Origin: Pseudomonadota bacterium
Lineage (GTDB): Bacteria; Bdellovibrionota; UBA1018
DNA length: 64,000 nucleotides
Direction of reading: 5' to 3'
Assembly (NCBI GenBank): GCA_027485695.1
Contig: JAIXQO010000001.1
Coordinates: 1 to 64,000, forward strand
Positions 16,647 to 26,026 of the stretch are shown here, piece by piece; the first letter of the stretch is position 1; each line of letters opens with the position of its first letter. The notes below the pieces were generated by a model that worked only from the letters and a program-made list of their open reading frames with translations, did not search any database and was not told the origin of the DNA. Made by a program: the position numbers and the translations under genes.

Positions 16647-18251
16647 ATGGGGAGCTGGAATCAAATTCGTCGCTTGTTCCCCTTTGCGATGGTTCTCCTG
16701 TCAGCTCTATTTCCTCATTCCGGAAGCGCCACGCCGTCGCGATCTGCTTGCATTGACTCGATTCAAAAGAAGACGCTTCGCGAGACGGTCGAACATTCTT
16801 GGTATGACTACCCACCGGCAAAGGAGCGGCTAAGAGAGCTCAAAGCGATTCCGGAAAGTGTACCATTTACTCCAGAATTTGCTAACAAACTGATCCGCGA
16901 GGTAACACCCGCTCACCTCGCAAAATGGGTCGACTATGATCCCATTCAATTTGATGCATTCTATAAAAAACTGATCCAATCCGTAGATGCTGATTTAGTC
17001 TCAAAATCCCTTCAGAAACCCGAAGACTATTTCATGTTTTCGATATTCGAGTCCGATGACCATTGGCTGAGGTTCATATCGCCTGAAACAGTCGATCAAA
17101 TGATCCGGCTACTTTCGGTCATTACAAAAAAAACTCAGTCTACTGAGCCGGTGCTGGCGCTCCGGCATCATTTCGAGCGAATCTTGCAGAGCTCACTCAA
17201 AACCGAGCTGATCACCCTATTCACACCTCTAGTCGCCAAGTCGAGGTTTTTGAAAAACATGCGGTATTTCGAGGAATTTCCGCCCGCCATTCAGGATCTC
17301 ATCACCAAAACATGGGGCTACTCGATTCAATCAAAACAAGACGACTTCGTCGCGAATATTCAACTGTTCGATGTGGCAAACGAAAACAATAGCGCTATTC
17401 ACGGTTGCGGGATTTGCGAAGTGATGCCGACTACATTTGACGCCACGATTCGAGCTAAATTCCTCGACCCGAGTTCCTCGGCCGGTGTGATCTTACGCGT
17501 GGGCTGGACACCCATTGGCATCATCAAGAACGACGGAGATCGATCATTCCTTGCGCTGAGAAACGTGAGGAATACTCGAGGTGAGCTCGTGCTCGTCAAA
17601 GGGGGCGTCTACGATACCGACAAACGAATCTCTCCCAATCGCTATCCGACCCTCATCAATCTGAATGACCTGCCTGCGTCTGTTCGGTTTTTTTATCCTC
17701 TAACGTTCATGCGAAAAGGCCTCTCAGAGATGGGCACCGAAAAATTCAAGCAGTTCGTTTCCACTCTCGACGCGCTGAATACGCAGCTATCTCCTCGACC
17801 ACGCGCACCTCGTCCAGAGATCCCCCAATACATGAGTGACTGGAAGGCGGCGCGAGACAAAACGGCCCATCTCCATTCGATCAATGATCGCTACCTCATT
17901 CTCATCCTAGAAAATGATTGGATAAACGTGCCGAACCCCGAGAGCTATTTCTCCCGACTCACGCCTCAGCAGCTAGTTTCCATGCTTCAGGAGAAATGGA
18001 CGATGATTCGGAATCCCGAACAGTACTTGGAGTTACTTGCATACGATGATTTCGTACGATTGCTGCAGAATCGATGGCCCGATATCAAAAACGCGGAGGG
18101 CTACCTCGATCGACTAGCCGACTACGATCTCGGCAAGGTGCTCGCAAATCGATGGGGCCAAATCAAGAACCCCGAAGAGATCCTCGCGAGGATTCAAGAC
18201 CCCTGGCTCAGAGACCTGATCATACGCACTAAAACTGCCAAAGGATTCTAG
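16647..18251 (+). CDS. Large secreted protein with C-terminal 26-residue repeats
   Basis: The 534-residue protein has a signal peptide (residues 1-29, ending HSGSA-T). The middle has a CGIC motif (HGCGICEV, about residues 252-258) of unknown role. Residues 421-524 are four consecutive repeats of exactly 26 residues, each with the pattern L..-W..I.N.E.YL..L...DL..L (for example LQEKWTMIRNPEQYLELLAY). They read as short paired helices, like a solenoid. No known domain is recognised. It follows the papain-like exported protein by about 100 bases and may be co-transcribed. Confidence 0.75.
   Translation: MGSWNQIRRLFPFAMVLLSALFPHSGSATPSRSACIDSIQKKTLRETVEHSWYDYPPAKERLRELKAIPESVPFTPEFANKLIREVTPAHLAKWVDYDPIQFDAFYKKLIQSVDADLVSKSLQKPEDYFMFSIFESDDHWLRFISPETVDQMIRLLSVITKKTQSTEPVLALRHHFERILQSSLKTELITLFTPLVAKSRFLKNMRYFEEFPPAIQDLITKTWGYSIQSKQDDFVANIQLFDVANENNSAIHGCGICEVMPTTFDATIRAKFLDPSSSAGVILRVGWTPIGIIKNDGDRSFLALRNVRNTRGELVLVKGGVYDTDKRISPNRYPTLINLNDLPASVRFFYPLTFMRKGLSEMGTEKFKQFVSTLDALNTQLSPRPRAPRPEIPQYMSDWKAARDKTAHLHSINDRYLILILENDWINVPNPESYFSRLTPQQLVSMLQEKWTMIRNPEQYLELLAYDDFVRLLQNRWPDIKNAEGYLDRLADYDLGKVLANRWGQIKNPEEILARIQDPWLRDLIIRTKTAKGF
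17907..18218 (+). repeat. Four 78-base in-frame repeat units
   Basis: Codons 421-446, 447-472, 473-498 and 499-524 of the secreted protein are four units with identical length and no gaps. Conserved positions are W5, I/V8, N10, E12, Y/I14 and the Leu residues. The DNA units are diverged, so the repeat is old and kept by selection on the protein. Confidence 0.75.
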
Positions 18252-18260
18252 GCCGCGAAC

Positions 18261-18764
18261 TTAGAGTCCGAATCGGTATCCAATGAGTGCGAGGACGTCT
18301 TTTTCGTTGCCCTTTTTTAACCCATAGTTGAAACGAACTTCGAAAAATGGCCCAACTAGCGGAGGACTCACACGCAGGCTCGCGGAGGGACCATAGTCAC
18401 TGAAATCACCGAAATCGTAAAATCCGCCTAATCCGAGGGAAATAAATCCGGCTGAAATCCGGTAGAGCAACGGCACAGTAATCGCGTTGTTACTTGCGGT
18501 ACTCGAGGCACGACCAGTGACGGTCGTCTTGTAGGTGCGATGAAAGTATAGGACTCCGGTCTCCAAGGAAACGAGCTCCAATAGCGCTCCACCGCCATAG
18601 CCAAGGCCGCCTTTGACCTCGGCGGTTTGGCCCGAGACTGTTTTTGATGCTGAATTTAGGCCGCCGTAGTTGATTCCACCTGTGAGAGAAAGTGAGGCTA
18701 GCGCGAATGCGCTCGTAGAGGCAAAAGACATCAACAGTGGAAGCAGAATCAAGGATGGTCTCAT
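18261..18764 (-). CDS. Outer-membrane beta-barrel protein
   Basis: The 167-residue product has a signal peptide (MRPSLILLPLLMSFASTSAFA) and then alternating polar and apolar strands with many Gly and aromatic residues (GGINYGG, GGLGYGGGALLE, FFEVRFNYGL), ending in a strand GYRFGL. This is the appearance of small eight-stranded outer-membrane barrels, although the last residue is Leu where Phe is usual. It converges on the repeat protein gene with a 9-base gap. Confidence 0.75.
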   Translation of the reverse strand: MRPSLILLPLLMSFASTSAFALASLSLTGGINYGGLNSASKTVSGQTAEVKGGLGYGGGALLELVSLETGVLYFHRTYKTTVTGRASSTASNNAITVPLLYRISAGFISLGLGGFYDFGDFSDYGPSASLRVSPPLVGPFFEVRFNYGLKKGNEKDVLALIGYRFGL

Positions 18765-18859
18765 TTTCTAATCCTATTATTAAATAGTTACTAATTAATG
18801 ATTAAACCGAATGATCGATTAGTAAAGAGAGAACCCATTTATTCCATAGGCGCTGAAAA

Positions 18860-19783
18860 TCAGTCATTTCCGACGAGATTTCGACGCCCAGAAAAGCCCT
18901 CCCCTCGCAAATGATCCACGAATGCTCTGAGTTTAGGCATCATCTGAGAACGTTTCGGATAATAGAGGTAGAGCCCGTTACTGATTGAGGCGTAAGGCTC
19001 CAGAATGGCTTCGAGTTTGCCCGACTCTAGTTGGTCGCGAATCAGTTCTTCTACGAAATAGCTGATACCCAAGCCATCGCAGACGGCGTTCATCAAATGG
19101 CCCGTATCATTGAGGATGAGGGAACCGTCGACCTTGACCTCGAACTCTTTGCCTCGGTGCTCGAATTCCCACCGATCGTAGAGCTCGGATTCGCCGATCC
19201 TGATGCGAATGCAATTGTGAGCGAGTAGATCTTTGGGATGCTTGGGTCGACCCATGCGATTCAGGTACTTGGGAGAAGCCGCCGTCACAAACCGAAATGG
19301 AGCCGTGAGTTTAAACGCGACCATGTCCTTGTCCATGAGCTCGGACAGCCGTATCCCGGCATCGAATCCGCGCTCCACGACATCCGCGATATCGTCATCA
19401 AAAAACAGTTCGATAGAGACCTCCGGATACATCCGCGTAAATCGTGCCACTGACGGTGCAATGACCGAATAGAACGAACGCGGCATATTGATCCGAAGCA
19501 AACCCGACGGTTTGTCGGCATAACTCCCGAGTCCTTGCATAGCGGTCAAAAGCTGATCCAGTGCCGGACCGGCGTCGGTCATGAACCGTATTCCCGCCTC
19601 CGTAAGATTCGTATTTCTAGTCGTCCGCGAGAGCAAGGTCACTCCCAAGCGTTTCTCCAGCTGTTTGATCGTCTGACTGATGGCCGAAGCGGTGATGCCC
19701 AAAGTTTCGGCGGCGGCGGTGAAATTGCGTTTTTCGGCGACCGCCTTGAGCGCGATGAGGCCGTTGAGATGATCATTTTTCAT
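18860..19783 (-). CDS. LysR-family transcriptional regulator
   Basis: The 307-residue protein has the LysR N-terminal winged helix (residues 4-64: LIALKAVAEKRNFTAAAETL, ASAISQTIKQLEKRLGVTLL) and a two-lobe effector domain (about 90-298). The close match to the AaeR/PtrB-like LysR subgroup (RTTRNTNLTEAG) is typical of regulators next to oxidoreductases. It is divergent from the zinc alcohol dehydrogenase with 118 bases between them, the standard layout for a LysR controlling its neighbour. AGGAAT precedes the ATG. Confidence 0.95.
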   Translation of the reverse strand: MKNDHLNGLIALKAVAEKRNFTAAAETLGITASAISQTIKQLEKRLGVTLLSRTTRNTNLTEAGIRFMTDAGPALDQLLTAMQGLGSYADKPSGLLRINMPRSFYSVIAPSVARFTRMYPEVSIELFFDDDIADVVERGFDAGIRLSELMDKDMVAFKLTAPFRFVTAASPKYLNRMGRPKHPKDLLAHNCIRIRIGESELYDRWEFEHRGKEFEVKVDGSLILNDTGHLMNAVCDGLGISYFVEELIRDQLESGKLEAILEPYASISNGLYLYYPKRSQMMPKLRAFVDHLRGEGFSGRRNLVGND

Positions 19784-19799
19784 TATTAAGTATTCCTAA

Positions 19800-19855
19800 A
19801 CGTAACATCAACAAAACACGTATTTATCTTAATAGTGGAAAAAGGTACGTTACGT
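19800..19855. promoter_or_regulatory. Divergent promoter region with inverted repeat
   Basis: ACGTAAC at 19800-19806 and GTTACGT at 19849-19855 are perfect inverted copies 42 bases apart, near the two ends of the LysR/dehydrogenase spacer. They are candidate binding sites of the LysR protein. The AT-rich centre would hold both promoters. Confidence 0.4.
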
Positions 19856-19901
19856 CTATCTCAAGTTTTCTTCCTGAACCTCTCTCCAAAGGAGCCCTCC
19901 C

Positions 19902-20951
19902 ATGATTTCAGCCAAAGGCTACGCCGCAAAATCTCCCACCACTCCACTCGTCCCTTTTTCTTTTGAACGCCGTGACCCACGCGACCACGATGTCGTGATC
20001 GACATCAAATTCTCGGGCATCTGCCATTCGGATATCCATCAGGCTCGCGACGAATGGGGCGGTTCGATTTTTCCAATGGTTCCGGGTCACGAAATTGCGG
20101 GCGTCGTCCGTGCGGTCGGTCCCAAAGTCACGAAGTACAAGGTTGGTGATCACGTGGGAATCGGTTGTTTCGTCGACTCGTGCCGCACCTGTGATCACTG
20201 CGAACGCGATTTGGATCAATACTGCCTCGAAGGCTCCACGCTGACCTATAACGGTTACGAGCGCGACGGCAAAACACCGACCCAAGGCGGATACTCGAAC
20301 GTCATCGTAGCGGACGAAAACTACGTGCTACGCATCCCAAATTCTCTCCCGCTCGACAAAGCCGCTCCCCTCCTCTGCGCCGGCATCACACTTTACTCAC
20401 CACTCATGCACTGGAAAGCCGGCCCCGGCAAAAAAGTCGCGATCCTGGGTCTTGGTGGTCTCGGGCACATGGGTGTGAAGATCGCAGCCGCGCTCGGCGC
20501 CGAAGTCACCGTCCTGAGTCACTCCGAGAAGAAACGCGAAGACGCCAAGCGCATGGGCGCGACTCACTTTATCAATACCTCCGAGAAAGGTGTTTTCGAA
20601 AAGTACAAGAATACCTTTGATCTCATCATCAATACGGTCTCAGCCGAGATCGATATGGGCTCGTATTTCGGACTACTGAAACTCGACGCGACTCTCGTCG
20701 TCGTCGGAGTTCCCGACAAACCGCTCTCGATCCACCCATTCCCTCTCATCATCATGCGCCGGAGTTACTCAGGTTCGGTCATTGGATCGATCAAAGAAAC
20801 TCAGGAAATGCTCGATTTTTGCGCTAAACATGACATTACGCCGGAAATCGAAACCATCGACCCGAAACAGATCAACGACGCCTATGAACGCGTCTACAAG
20901 AGCGATGTTCGTTATCGTTTCGTGATCGATATGGCTAAGCTCGAGGCATAA
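19902..20951 (+). CDS. Zinc-dependent NAD(P) alcohol dehydrogenase (YahK/CAD type)
   Basis: The 349-residue medium-chain dehydrogenase has the catalytic zinc ligands C41, H63 (GHEIAG with E64) and C159, and the structural zinc cysteines C94, C97, C100 and C108. The Rossmann motif GLGGLG is at 183-188. The [14 protein letters not shown] segment fits the NADPH-preferring cinnamyl-alcohol/YahK group, which reduces many aldehydes to alcohols. The start is preceded by a purine-rich site. Probably under control of the divergent LysR regulator. A long hairpin at 20959-21015 ends the transcript. Confidence 0.95.
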   Translation: MISAKGYAAKSPTTPLVPFSFERRDPRDHDVVIDIKFSGICHSDIHQARDEWGGSIFPMVPGHEIAGVVRAVGPKVTKYKVGDHVGIGCFVDSCRTCDHCERDLDQYCLEGSTLTYNGYERDGKTPTQGGYSNVIVADENYVLRIPNSLPLDKAAPLLCAGITLYSPLMHWKAGPGKKVAILGLGGLGHMGVKIAAALGAEVTVLSHSEKKREDAKRMGATHFINTSEKGVFEKYKNTFDLIINTVSAEIDMGSYFGLLKLDATLVVVGVPDKPLSIHPFPLIIMRRSYSGSVIGSIKETQEMLDFCAKHDITPEIETIDPKQINDAYERVYKSDVRYRFVIDMAKLEA

Positions 20952-20958
20952 ACGACCT

Positions 20959-21015
20959 CTGATCACGTGAGCCGCGTTCTCCCTGTCATTTGAGGAAGAA
21001 CGCGGCTGTGATCAG
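20959..21015. terminator. Long hairpin between convergent genes
   Basis: CTGATCAC pairs with GTGATCAG and, inside it, GCCGCGTTCT pairs with AGAACGCGGC around a loop of about 16 bases. It lies 8 bases after the dehydrogenase stop and 36 bases before the end of the RND pump gene. The T-tail is poor but the stem is very stable, so it likely isolates both transcripts. Confidence 0.75.
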
Positions 21016-21050
21016 TCTATAAAATACAGATGGTTGCTCAGGACTCTCAG

Positions 21051-24000
21051 CTAGTGTCCGGCTCTCGCCTGTCCGTGCAGTTTGTGTTCGAAAATCGAAA
21101 ACAAGATCGGAAGTACGAACAACGTCAACACCGTCGAGGAGATCACACCGCCGATCACGACTGATGCGAGTGGTTTTTGGACTTCGGCTCCCACACCTTG
21201 CGACAACATCATGGGTAGGAATCCGAAAACCGCAACCAGAGCCGTCATGACGACTGGCCTGAGTCGCAAGATCGTGCCTTGAGCAACGAGTTCAAATCCG
21301 GTTTTTCCTTCCGCTTTGAGCTGATTGAAGAAGTTCACTAGCACTACCCCGTTTAGTACGGCAATCCCCGAGAGCGCGATGAATCCTACTGCCGCGGAGA
21401 TACTGAACGGTAATCCATTCGCGTACAAGCTCAGTACCCCGCCAAACCAGGAGAGCGGGACACAGGAGAAAATGAGCAACGTCTCACCGACGCTTCTAAA
21501 TGCTGCGTAAATCATGGCTAGTACCAGCAGAAGAGCGATCGGAACCAATACACTCAAACGCTGCTTTGCGCTCTCCAGATTCTTAAAGTTCCCTCCCCAT
21601 TCGACATAGTATCCGGCGGGAAGTTTCACTTTTTCCGAAACAAGTTTTTGTCCTTCGCTCACGAAACTTGCGGTGTCTCGTCCACGGAGGTTGATCATCA
21701 CAGCGGCTCGTCTCTGTCCGTTCTCCCGAGGTATTGAGGCGAACTTCTGAACGAAACTTAAATTTGCAATTGATGAGAGCGATGTCGTCGAGTTCGAACT
21801 CAGTCCGACCGGCAGAGATCGTAGAGCGTTGATATCGGATCTGAGCTGATCATTCAGACGAATGACAATTGGATAGCGGCGGTCATTTTCGAATACCAGG
21901 CCCGCCTCCTGTCCACCGATGGCGACTGAGATCGTCTCCAAGACGTCCGTCCGATTACCTCCCGCGGCAGAGAGCCGTTTTTCATCCGCTTTGACCTGCA
22001 GGATCGGCATTTTTCCCGAGATATCGATTTCGACGTCTCCGGCACCTCGAACCTCCTCGAGCAGATCCCGAACCTGGTCGGCGATTTCGACAATCTTGTC
22101 CACGTCTTCGCCGAACACCTTGACCGTCACATCCGCCCGAGTGCCCTCGAGGAGTTCGTTGAAACGCATTTGGATCGGCTGCGATGCTAGGTAAGTCTGG
22201 CCCGGTACATGTTTATTCAGTCGTTCGATCAATGCCTGCACGAGAGATTCGTACGTATGAACCTGTCCGTTCTGAGCGGGCCATTGGTCCCTGGGCTTCA
22301 ACATGATGTAAGTGTCAGAAACGTTCACCCCCATCGGATCCGTCGCCACTTCGCTCGTTCCAATTCGACTGAATACATGATTCACCTCGGGGAACGTTTT
22401 AACGACCTCGTCGGCTTTCTTTTGAAACTCAATCGACTGCTCAAGCCCGATCTGAACCGGGCGGATCATATGAAACGCGTAAGAGCCCTCGCCCAGTTGC
22501 GGTAAGAACTCCGAACCCCGGATCGCCAGCATATACAGCCCTGCGATCACAGACAAAAACGACAAGCTCAAGACCGTTCTCTTGTGGTGAAAAACCCATG
22601 CGAACGCCTTCTCATGAATCCCGCGGAGTATCGCCATGAGCTTGGGTTCTTGGTCCTCGGACGAACCGCTCAAAATCAGAGCGGCCAATGCCGGAGCCGT
22701 AGTAAACGACAGCACCAGCGCGCAGAACACCGCAATCGCGAAGGTCGCAGCCATCGGAATGAACATTTTGCCTTCGATGCCCCCCAAGGCGAAGATCGGC
22801 AAGAATACAATCACGATGATGAGCTCGCCGAATCCGGCGGCCATGCGAATCTCCACCGCAGCGTCGTAAACGGCGTTTTTGACCTCGGGACGAGAGAGCG
22901 AACGACCCGCTTTTTTTCGCAGATCTTGGATCTTGCGGACACAGTGATCCAGCACGATCACGGTTCCATCCACAATGATTCCGAAATCAAGCGCCCCTAA
23001 GCTCATCAGATTTCCAGAGAGTCCGAGCGGTTTCATAAAAAGAAACGTTCCGAGTAGCGCGAGTGGAATCGTCAGTGCGGTGATGATCGCGGCGCGCACA
23101 TTCCCGAGCAGAATCAAAAGCACGATAATGACCAGTACCGCTCCCATCACGAGGTTGTGTTCAACCGTTCCCAGCGTCGCATTGACAAGATCTGATCGAT
23201 TATACACGACATCAAGTTTCATCCCAGGTGGGATATAGGGCGTGATTTCTTTGACCTTGGCTGCGACTTTCAGAGAAATGGTGCGACTATTTTCTCCCAA
23301 GAGCATCATGACGGTTCCCAAGAGCGCCTCTTGACCGCTATAGGTAGCCGCCCCGGTTCTCAGTTCGCGACCGAGAGTCACGGATGCGATATCTTTGACT
23401 CGAATGACTCGAAAATTCTCGAGTTTCCTGACGGTAACATTTTCGATGTCTTCGATACTCGAGAGCTGACCGATGCCTTGAACCAAGAATTGTTCCGCCG
23501 TCTGTTCGACGTATCCACCGCCGACGTTATGGTTGATTTTCTCAATGGCTTCTTGGATCTCTCCAAAATGAATACCGTAGCTCGACATTCGTTTCGGATC
23601 GGGTTGCACATGGAATTGTTTTTCAAATCCGCCCGTCGTATTGACCTCCGCTACGCCCTCTACGGTAAGCAGACGTGGTTTCACGATCCAATCTTGAACG
23701 GCTCTGAGCTCAGTGAGTTGCTTGAAACGCTCGATGGAGTCGGTGGCCGGTTTTTCGAAATCGAGAACATACTGAAAAATCTCACCCAGACCACTCGATA
23801 CCGGGCCTAATTTTGATTCGACTCCGCGGGGGAGATCATTCGTCACCCCTTGAAGACGCTCCGATACCAGCTGTCTTGCCCGGTAGATATCGACACTGTC
23901 CTTAAAGACGACCGTGACTTGAGACAGGCCAAATCTCGTGAGTGATCTCACTTGCTCAACACCCGGGAGCCCCCTCATCGAAGATTCCACCGGGAACGTG

Positions 24001-24194
24001 ATCTGTCTTTCGATCTCCTCGGGGCTTAGGCCCTCGACCGACGAGTTCACCTGGACTTGATTGTTCGTAATGTCTGGAACGGCATCGATCGGAAGACTCT
24101 GAAACGCGAAGAGTCCGCCGATGACGAGCATGAGGGTCAGAAACAGGACCGTATAGGCCTGATCAACGGAAAATCGAATGATTCGATTAATCAT
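21051..24194 (-). CDS. Heavy-metal efflux RND pump (CzcA/CusA family)
   Basis: The 1047-residue inner-membrane pump begins MINRIIRFSVDQAYTV; AAGGAGA before 24194 fixes this start over longer frames. It shows the RND layout of 12 membrane helices and two large periplasmic loops. The TM4 proton-relay motif reads DFGIIVDGTVIVLDH; in CzcA-type pumps the usual form is DFG-x3-DGA-x3-VEN, so the glutamate is replaced by aspartate. It forms the energy-driven part of a tripartite exporter with the adaptor and TolC-like genes upstream, which it overlaps by 8 bases. The metal (Cu, Ag, Zn, Co, Cd) cannot be decided. Confidence 0.95.
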   Translation of the reverse strand: MINRIIRFSVDQAYTVLFLTLMLVIGGLFAFQSLPIDAVPDITNNQVQVNSSVEGLSPEEIERQITFPVESSMRGLPGVEQVRSLTRFGLSQVTVVFKDSVDIYRARQLVSERLQGVTNDLPRGVESKLGPVSSGLGEIFQYVLDFEKPATDSIERFKQLTELRAVQDWIVKPRLLTVEGVAEVNTTGGFEKQFHVQPDPKRMSSYGIHFGEIQEAIEKINHNVGGGYVEQTAEQFLVQGIGQLSSIEDIENVTVRKLENFRVIRVKDIASVTLGRELRTGAATYSGQEALLGTVMMLLGENSRTISLKVAAKVKEITPYIPPGMKLDVVYNRSDLVNATLGTVEHNLVMGAVLVIIVLLILLGNVRAAIITALTIPLALLGTFLFMKPLGLSGNLMSLGALDFGIIVDGTVIVLDHCVRKIQDLRKKAGRSLSRPEVKNAVYDAAVEIRMAAGFGELIIVIVFLPIFALGGIEGKMFIPMAATFAIAVFCALVLSFTTAPALAALILSGSSEDQEPKLMAILRGIHEKAFAWVFHHKRTVLSLSFLSVIAGLYMLAIRGSEFLPQLGEGSYAFHMIRPVQIGLEQSIEFQKKADEVVKTFPEVNHVFSRIGTSEVATDPMGVNVSDTYIMLKPRDQWPAQNGQVHTYESLVQALIERLNKHVPGQTYLASQPIQMRFNELLEGTRADVTVKVFGEDVDKIVEIADQVRDLLEEVRGAGDVEIDISGKMPILQVKADEKRLSAAGGNRTDVLETISVAIGGQEAGLVFENDRRYPIVIRLNDQLRSDINALRSLPVGLSSNSTTSLSSIANLSFVQKFASIPRENGQRRAAVMINLRGRDTASFVSEGQKLVSEKVKLPAGYYVEWGGNFKNLESAKQRLSVLVPIALLLVLAMIYAAFRSVGETLLIFSCVPLSWFGGVLSLYANGLPFSISAAVGFIALSGIAVLNGVVLVNFFNQLKAEGKTGFELVAQGTILRLRPVVMTALVAVFGFLPMMLSQGVGAEVQKPLASVVIGGVISSTVLTLFVLPILFSIFEHKLHGQARAGH

Positions 24195-24663
24195 GGTGAG
24201 CGTCTCCTTCGGATCCGTGCGCATCGTGCGCATCGTGCTCATCCCCAGCTTCAGCCGTACCCAGCTGAGCGGCGATGATTCTCAAAAATCCGACGCCACT
24301 GACGACGACCGCATCTCCGCTTTTGAGTTCCGGAGACTGAATCGACACCTTCTGTTCACCATGAGACGCGGCACTAAAAGGGATCGCTTTTATGTAGCCA
24401 TCGCGGAGTCTGAATACTTGAGACTCTTGAAGCGTGCTGACGAGAGCACTGCGAGGTACAATCACCGCCTTCGACGCAAATGGAAGCGATTCAACACCGA
24501 GAGTTCTCGTCGCCTCTGGGGAGAGTTTGAACGATTTATCGTGAGTGACTTCGATCACCCCTTTGGTGGGTCCGACTTCGATGACGGCTTCGCCGCCACC
24601 GTGGCCGAATGCTCCCAGCGATGTGAGTGCGGATATCGAGAGAAGAAAAATACGGGTTTTCAT
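24187..24663 (-). CDS. Miniature RND periplasmic adaptor-like protein
   Basis: This gene occupies the place of a CzcB/CusB adaptor but encodes only 158 residues (usual 350-500). It has a signal peptide (residues 1-18, MKTRIFLLSISALTSLGA), an N-terminal FKLSPEATRTLGVE segment like the start of mature adaptors, and a membrane-proximal-type end (VPRSALV ... GDAVVVSGVGFL). The lipoyl and alpha-hairpin domains are missing. The C-terminus is His/Asp-rich (DEHDAHDAHGSEGDAHHD), a probable metal site. Overlaps of 4 bases with the TolC-like gene and 8 with the pump show it is complete, not a broken gene. Confidence 0.85.
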   Translation of the reverse strand: MKTRIFLLSISALTSLGAFGHGGGEAVIEVGPTKGVIEVTHDKSFKLSPEATRTLGVESLPFASKAVIVPRSALVSTLQESQVFRLRDGYIKAIPFSAASHGEQKVSIQSPELKSGDAVVVSGVGFLRIIAAQLGTAEAGDEHDAHDAHGSEGDAHHD

Positions 24664-25928
24664 GGAGAGTTACCTTGTTGCGCTAGCGCTTGAATTTTTA
24701 GGGAGTCTTCGAGGAATTTCCGTTCGAGACTGTGTTTTGTTTGAAAATAGTCAACCAATGAACGGTGAGCCTCGATCACGAGTGCGCCTCCTACTAGGCC
24801 GCGCTGGAAATAGGACTCCGTTTGGTGATGTTTGCGTTGGATCTCGGCCTCGCTCTGGGACTCACGAAGCAACTTCGAAATCTTCTCGAGCTGGGTGAGC
24901 AAGGCCGCATACTGCGACCGAATGTCCTGAGCGTCCCAACGAATCCCGGCCTGAACACGTTTCTCGGTCGTTACCCTAGACATGCGCAAGGCGCTATTCC
25001 AGGTCAGTAGAGGAATCGGAAACGAAACGGCAATTCCAGTCATCGAATACGAGAAGGAGCCATTGGTGATTCTTCGAAACGCGGGACCTATCTTGAGGTC
25101 CGGCCACATGTCGGCGCGAGCTACGGCTAAGTTGCCTTCGACCGTACGTTGTTCCGACCGCAGTCGCATCATTTCAGGCGTATTCTCCAACCACTCATTC
25201 ATGGATTCGGTCGCACGGCCTACATCCAGCGAAAGCTTCTTGAGATCGAGCGGTAGCCCGGTCGCCTGTTTTCCAAAGAGTCGCGCCGTCCTTGCCTGGA
25301 TCCGAATCAACTCCGCTTCGTTCTCGAGTAACCGTTTCTCATAGTCGAGCGTAATGAGTTCAAAAGCATTGAGTCCGACCTGTTGTTCTGGTGGCAGTTG
25401 ACCACGAGACCGATAGAGACGAATCACACCGCGAAATGTATCCAAAGACTCCTGGAGGACTTCTTTTTCGCGGTTGAGTTGGTTCAATCTTAAAACCGCG
25501 CCGCCCAAGTCAGTCAATGCACGCATCCGTTGCTCAAAGGCATCTGCACGTAAAACGAGCCCCTCGGCGCTAAATACCTGTTCGCGAGCGGAACGCTTGC
25601 CACCCAGCTCAAACATGAACATGAGCGATACGTTCATTTCTTTTTGAGCTGAACCGAAACTACTTCCACTCAAGTAGTCGAGACTTAGCTCAGGATTGAT
25701 CAAACGGTAAGCAGAACTTTTTAGTTCTTCGGCCTCTTTTTCATCGGAGACTGCGTCTCGATAGGCCGGCTCGTTTGTTCGAACGCACCCGAGTGCATCG
25801 ATGAGATTTGAAACCTTGGCACAAGGTGCTGGTTCATCGGCATACAGGTTGGGAGAGAGGATCGTAGTCCATACGACTACTAAATGAGAAATCATCATAA
25901 GACCGTGCTTTCTTGAATCACGATTCAT
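24660..25928 (-). CDS. TolC-family outer-membrane efflux protein (CzcC/CusC-like)
   Basis: The 422-residue protein has a signal peptide ending near residue 30 and the duplicated helical-hairpin repeat pattern of outer-membrane efflux proteins (LRADAFEQRMRALTDLGGAV ... in repeat 1; RADMWPDLKIGPAFR and a second coiled part in repeat 2). Two cysteines occur near the N-terminus (APCAKV, LGCVRT). It forms the outer-membrane channel of the metal exporter. Its stop overlaps the adaptor start by 4 bases. Confidence 0.92.
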   Translation of the reverse strand: MNRDSRKHGLMMISHLVVVWTTILSPNLYADEPAPCAKVSNLIDALGCVRTNEPAYRDAVSDEKEAEELKSSAYRLINPELSLDYLSGSSFGSAQKEMNVSLMFMFELGGKRSAREQVFSAEGLVLRADAFEQRMRALTDLGGAVLRLNQLNREKEVLQESLDTFRGVIRLYRSRGQLPPEQQVGLNAFELITLDYEKRLLENEAELIRIQARTARLFGKQATGLPLDLKKLSLDVGRATESMNEWLENTPEMMRLRSEQRTVEGNLAVARADMWPDLKIGPAFRRITNGSFSYSMTGIAVSFPIPLLTWNSALRMSRVTTEKRVQAGIRWDAQDIRSQYAALLTQLEKISKLLRESQSEAEIQRKHHQTESYFQRGLVGGALVIEAHRSLVDYFQTKHSLERKFLEDSLKIQALAQQGNSP

Positions 25929-26026
25929 TCCTTTTCAGAGCGTGGGTAAACCGCGCTCCGTTTGATAAAATTTAATGTCTATTCTGGTCTGGATTGATTT
26001 TTAACGCCCGATCGGATGATGGGACA

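Noticed and set aside
22584..23810. Plus-strand frames of 138 and 159 codons inside the RND pump gene
   Set aside because: They lie entirely opposite the well-supported pump gene and lack start signals and domain-like sequence.
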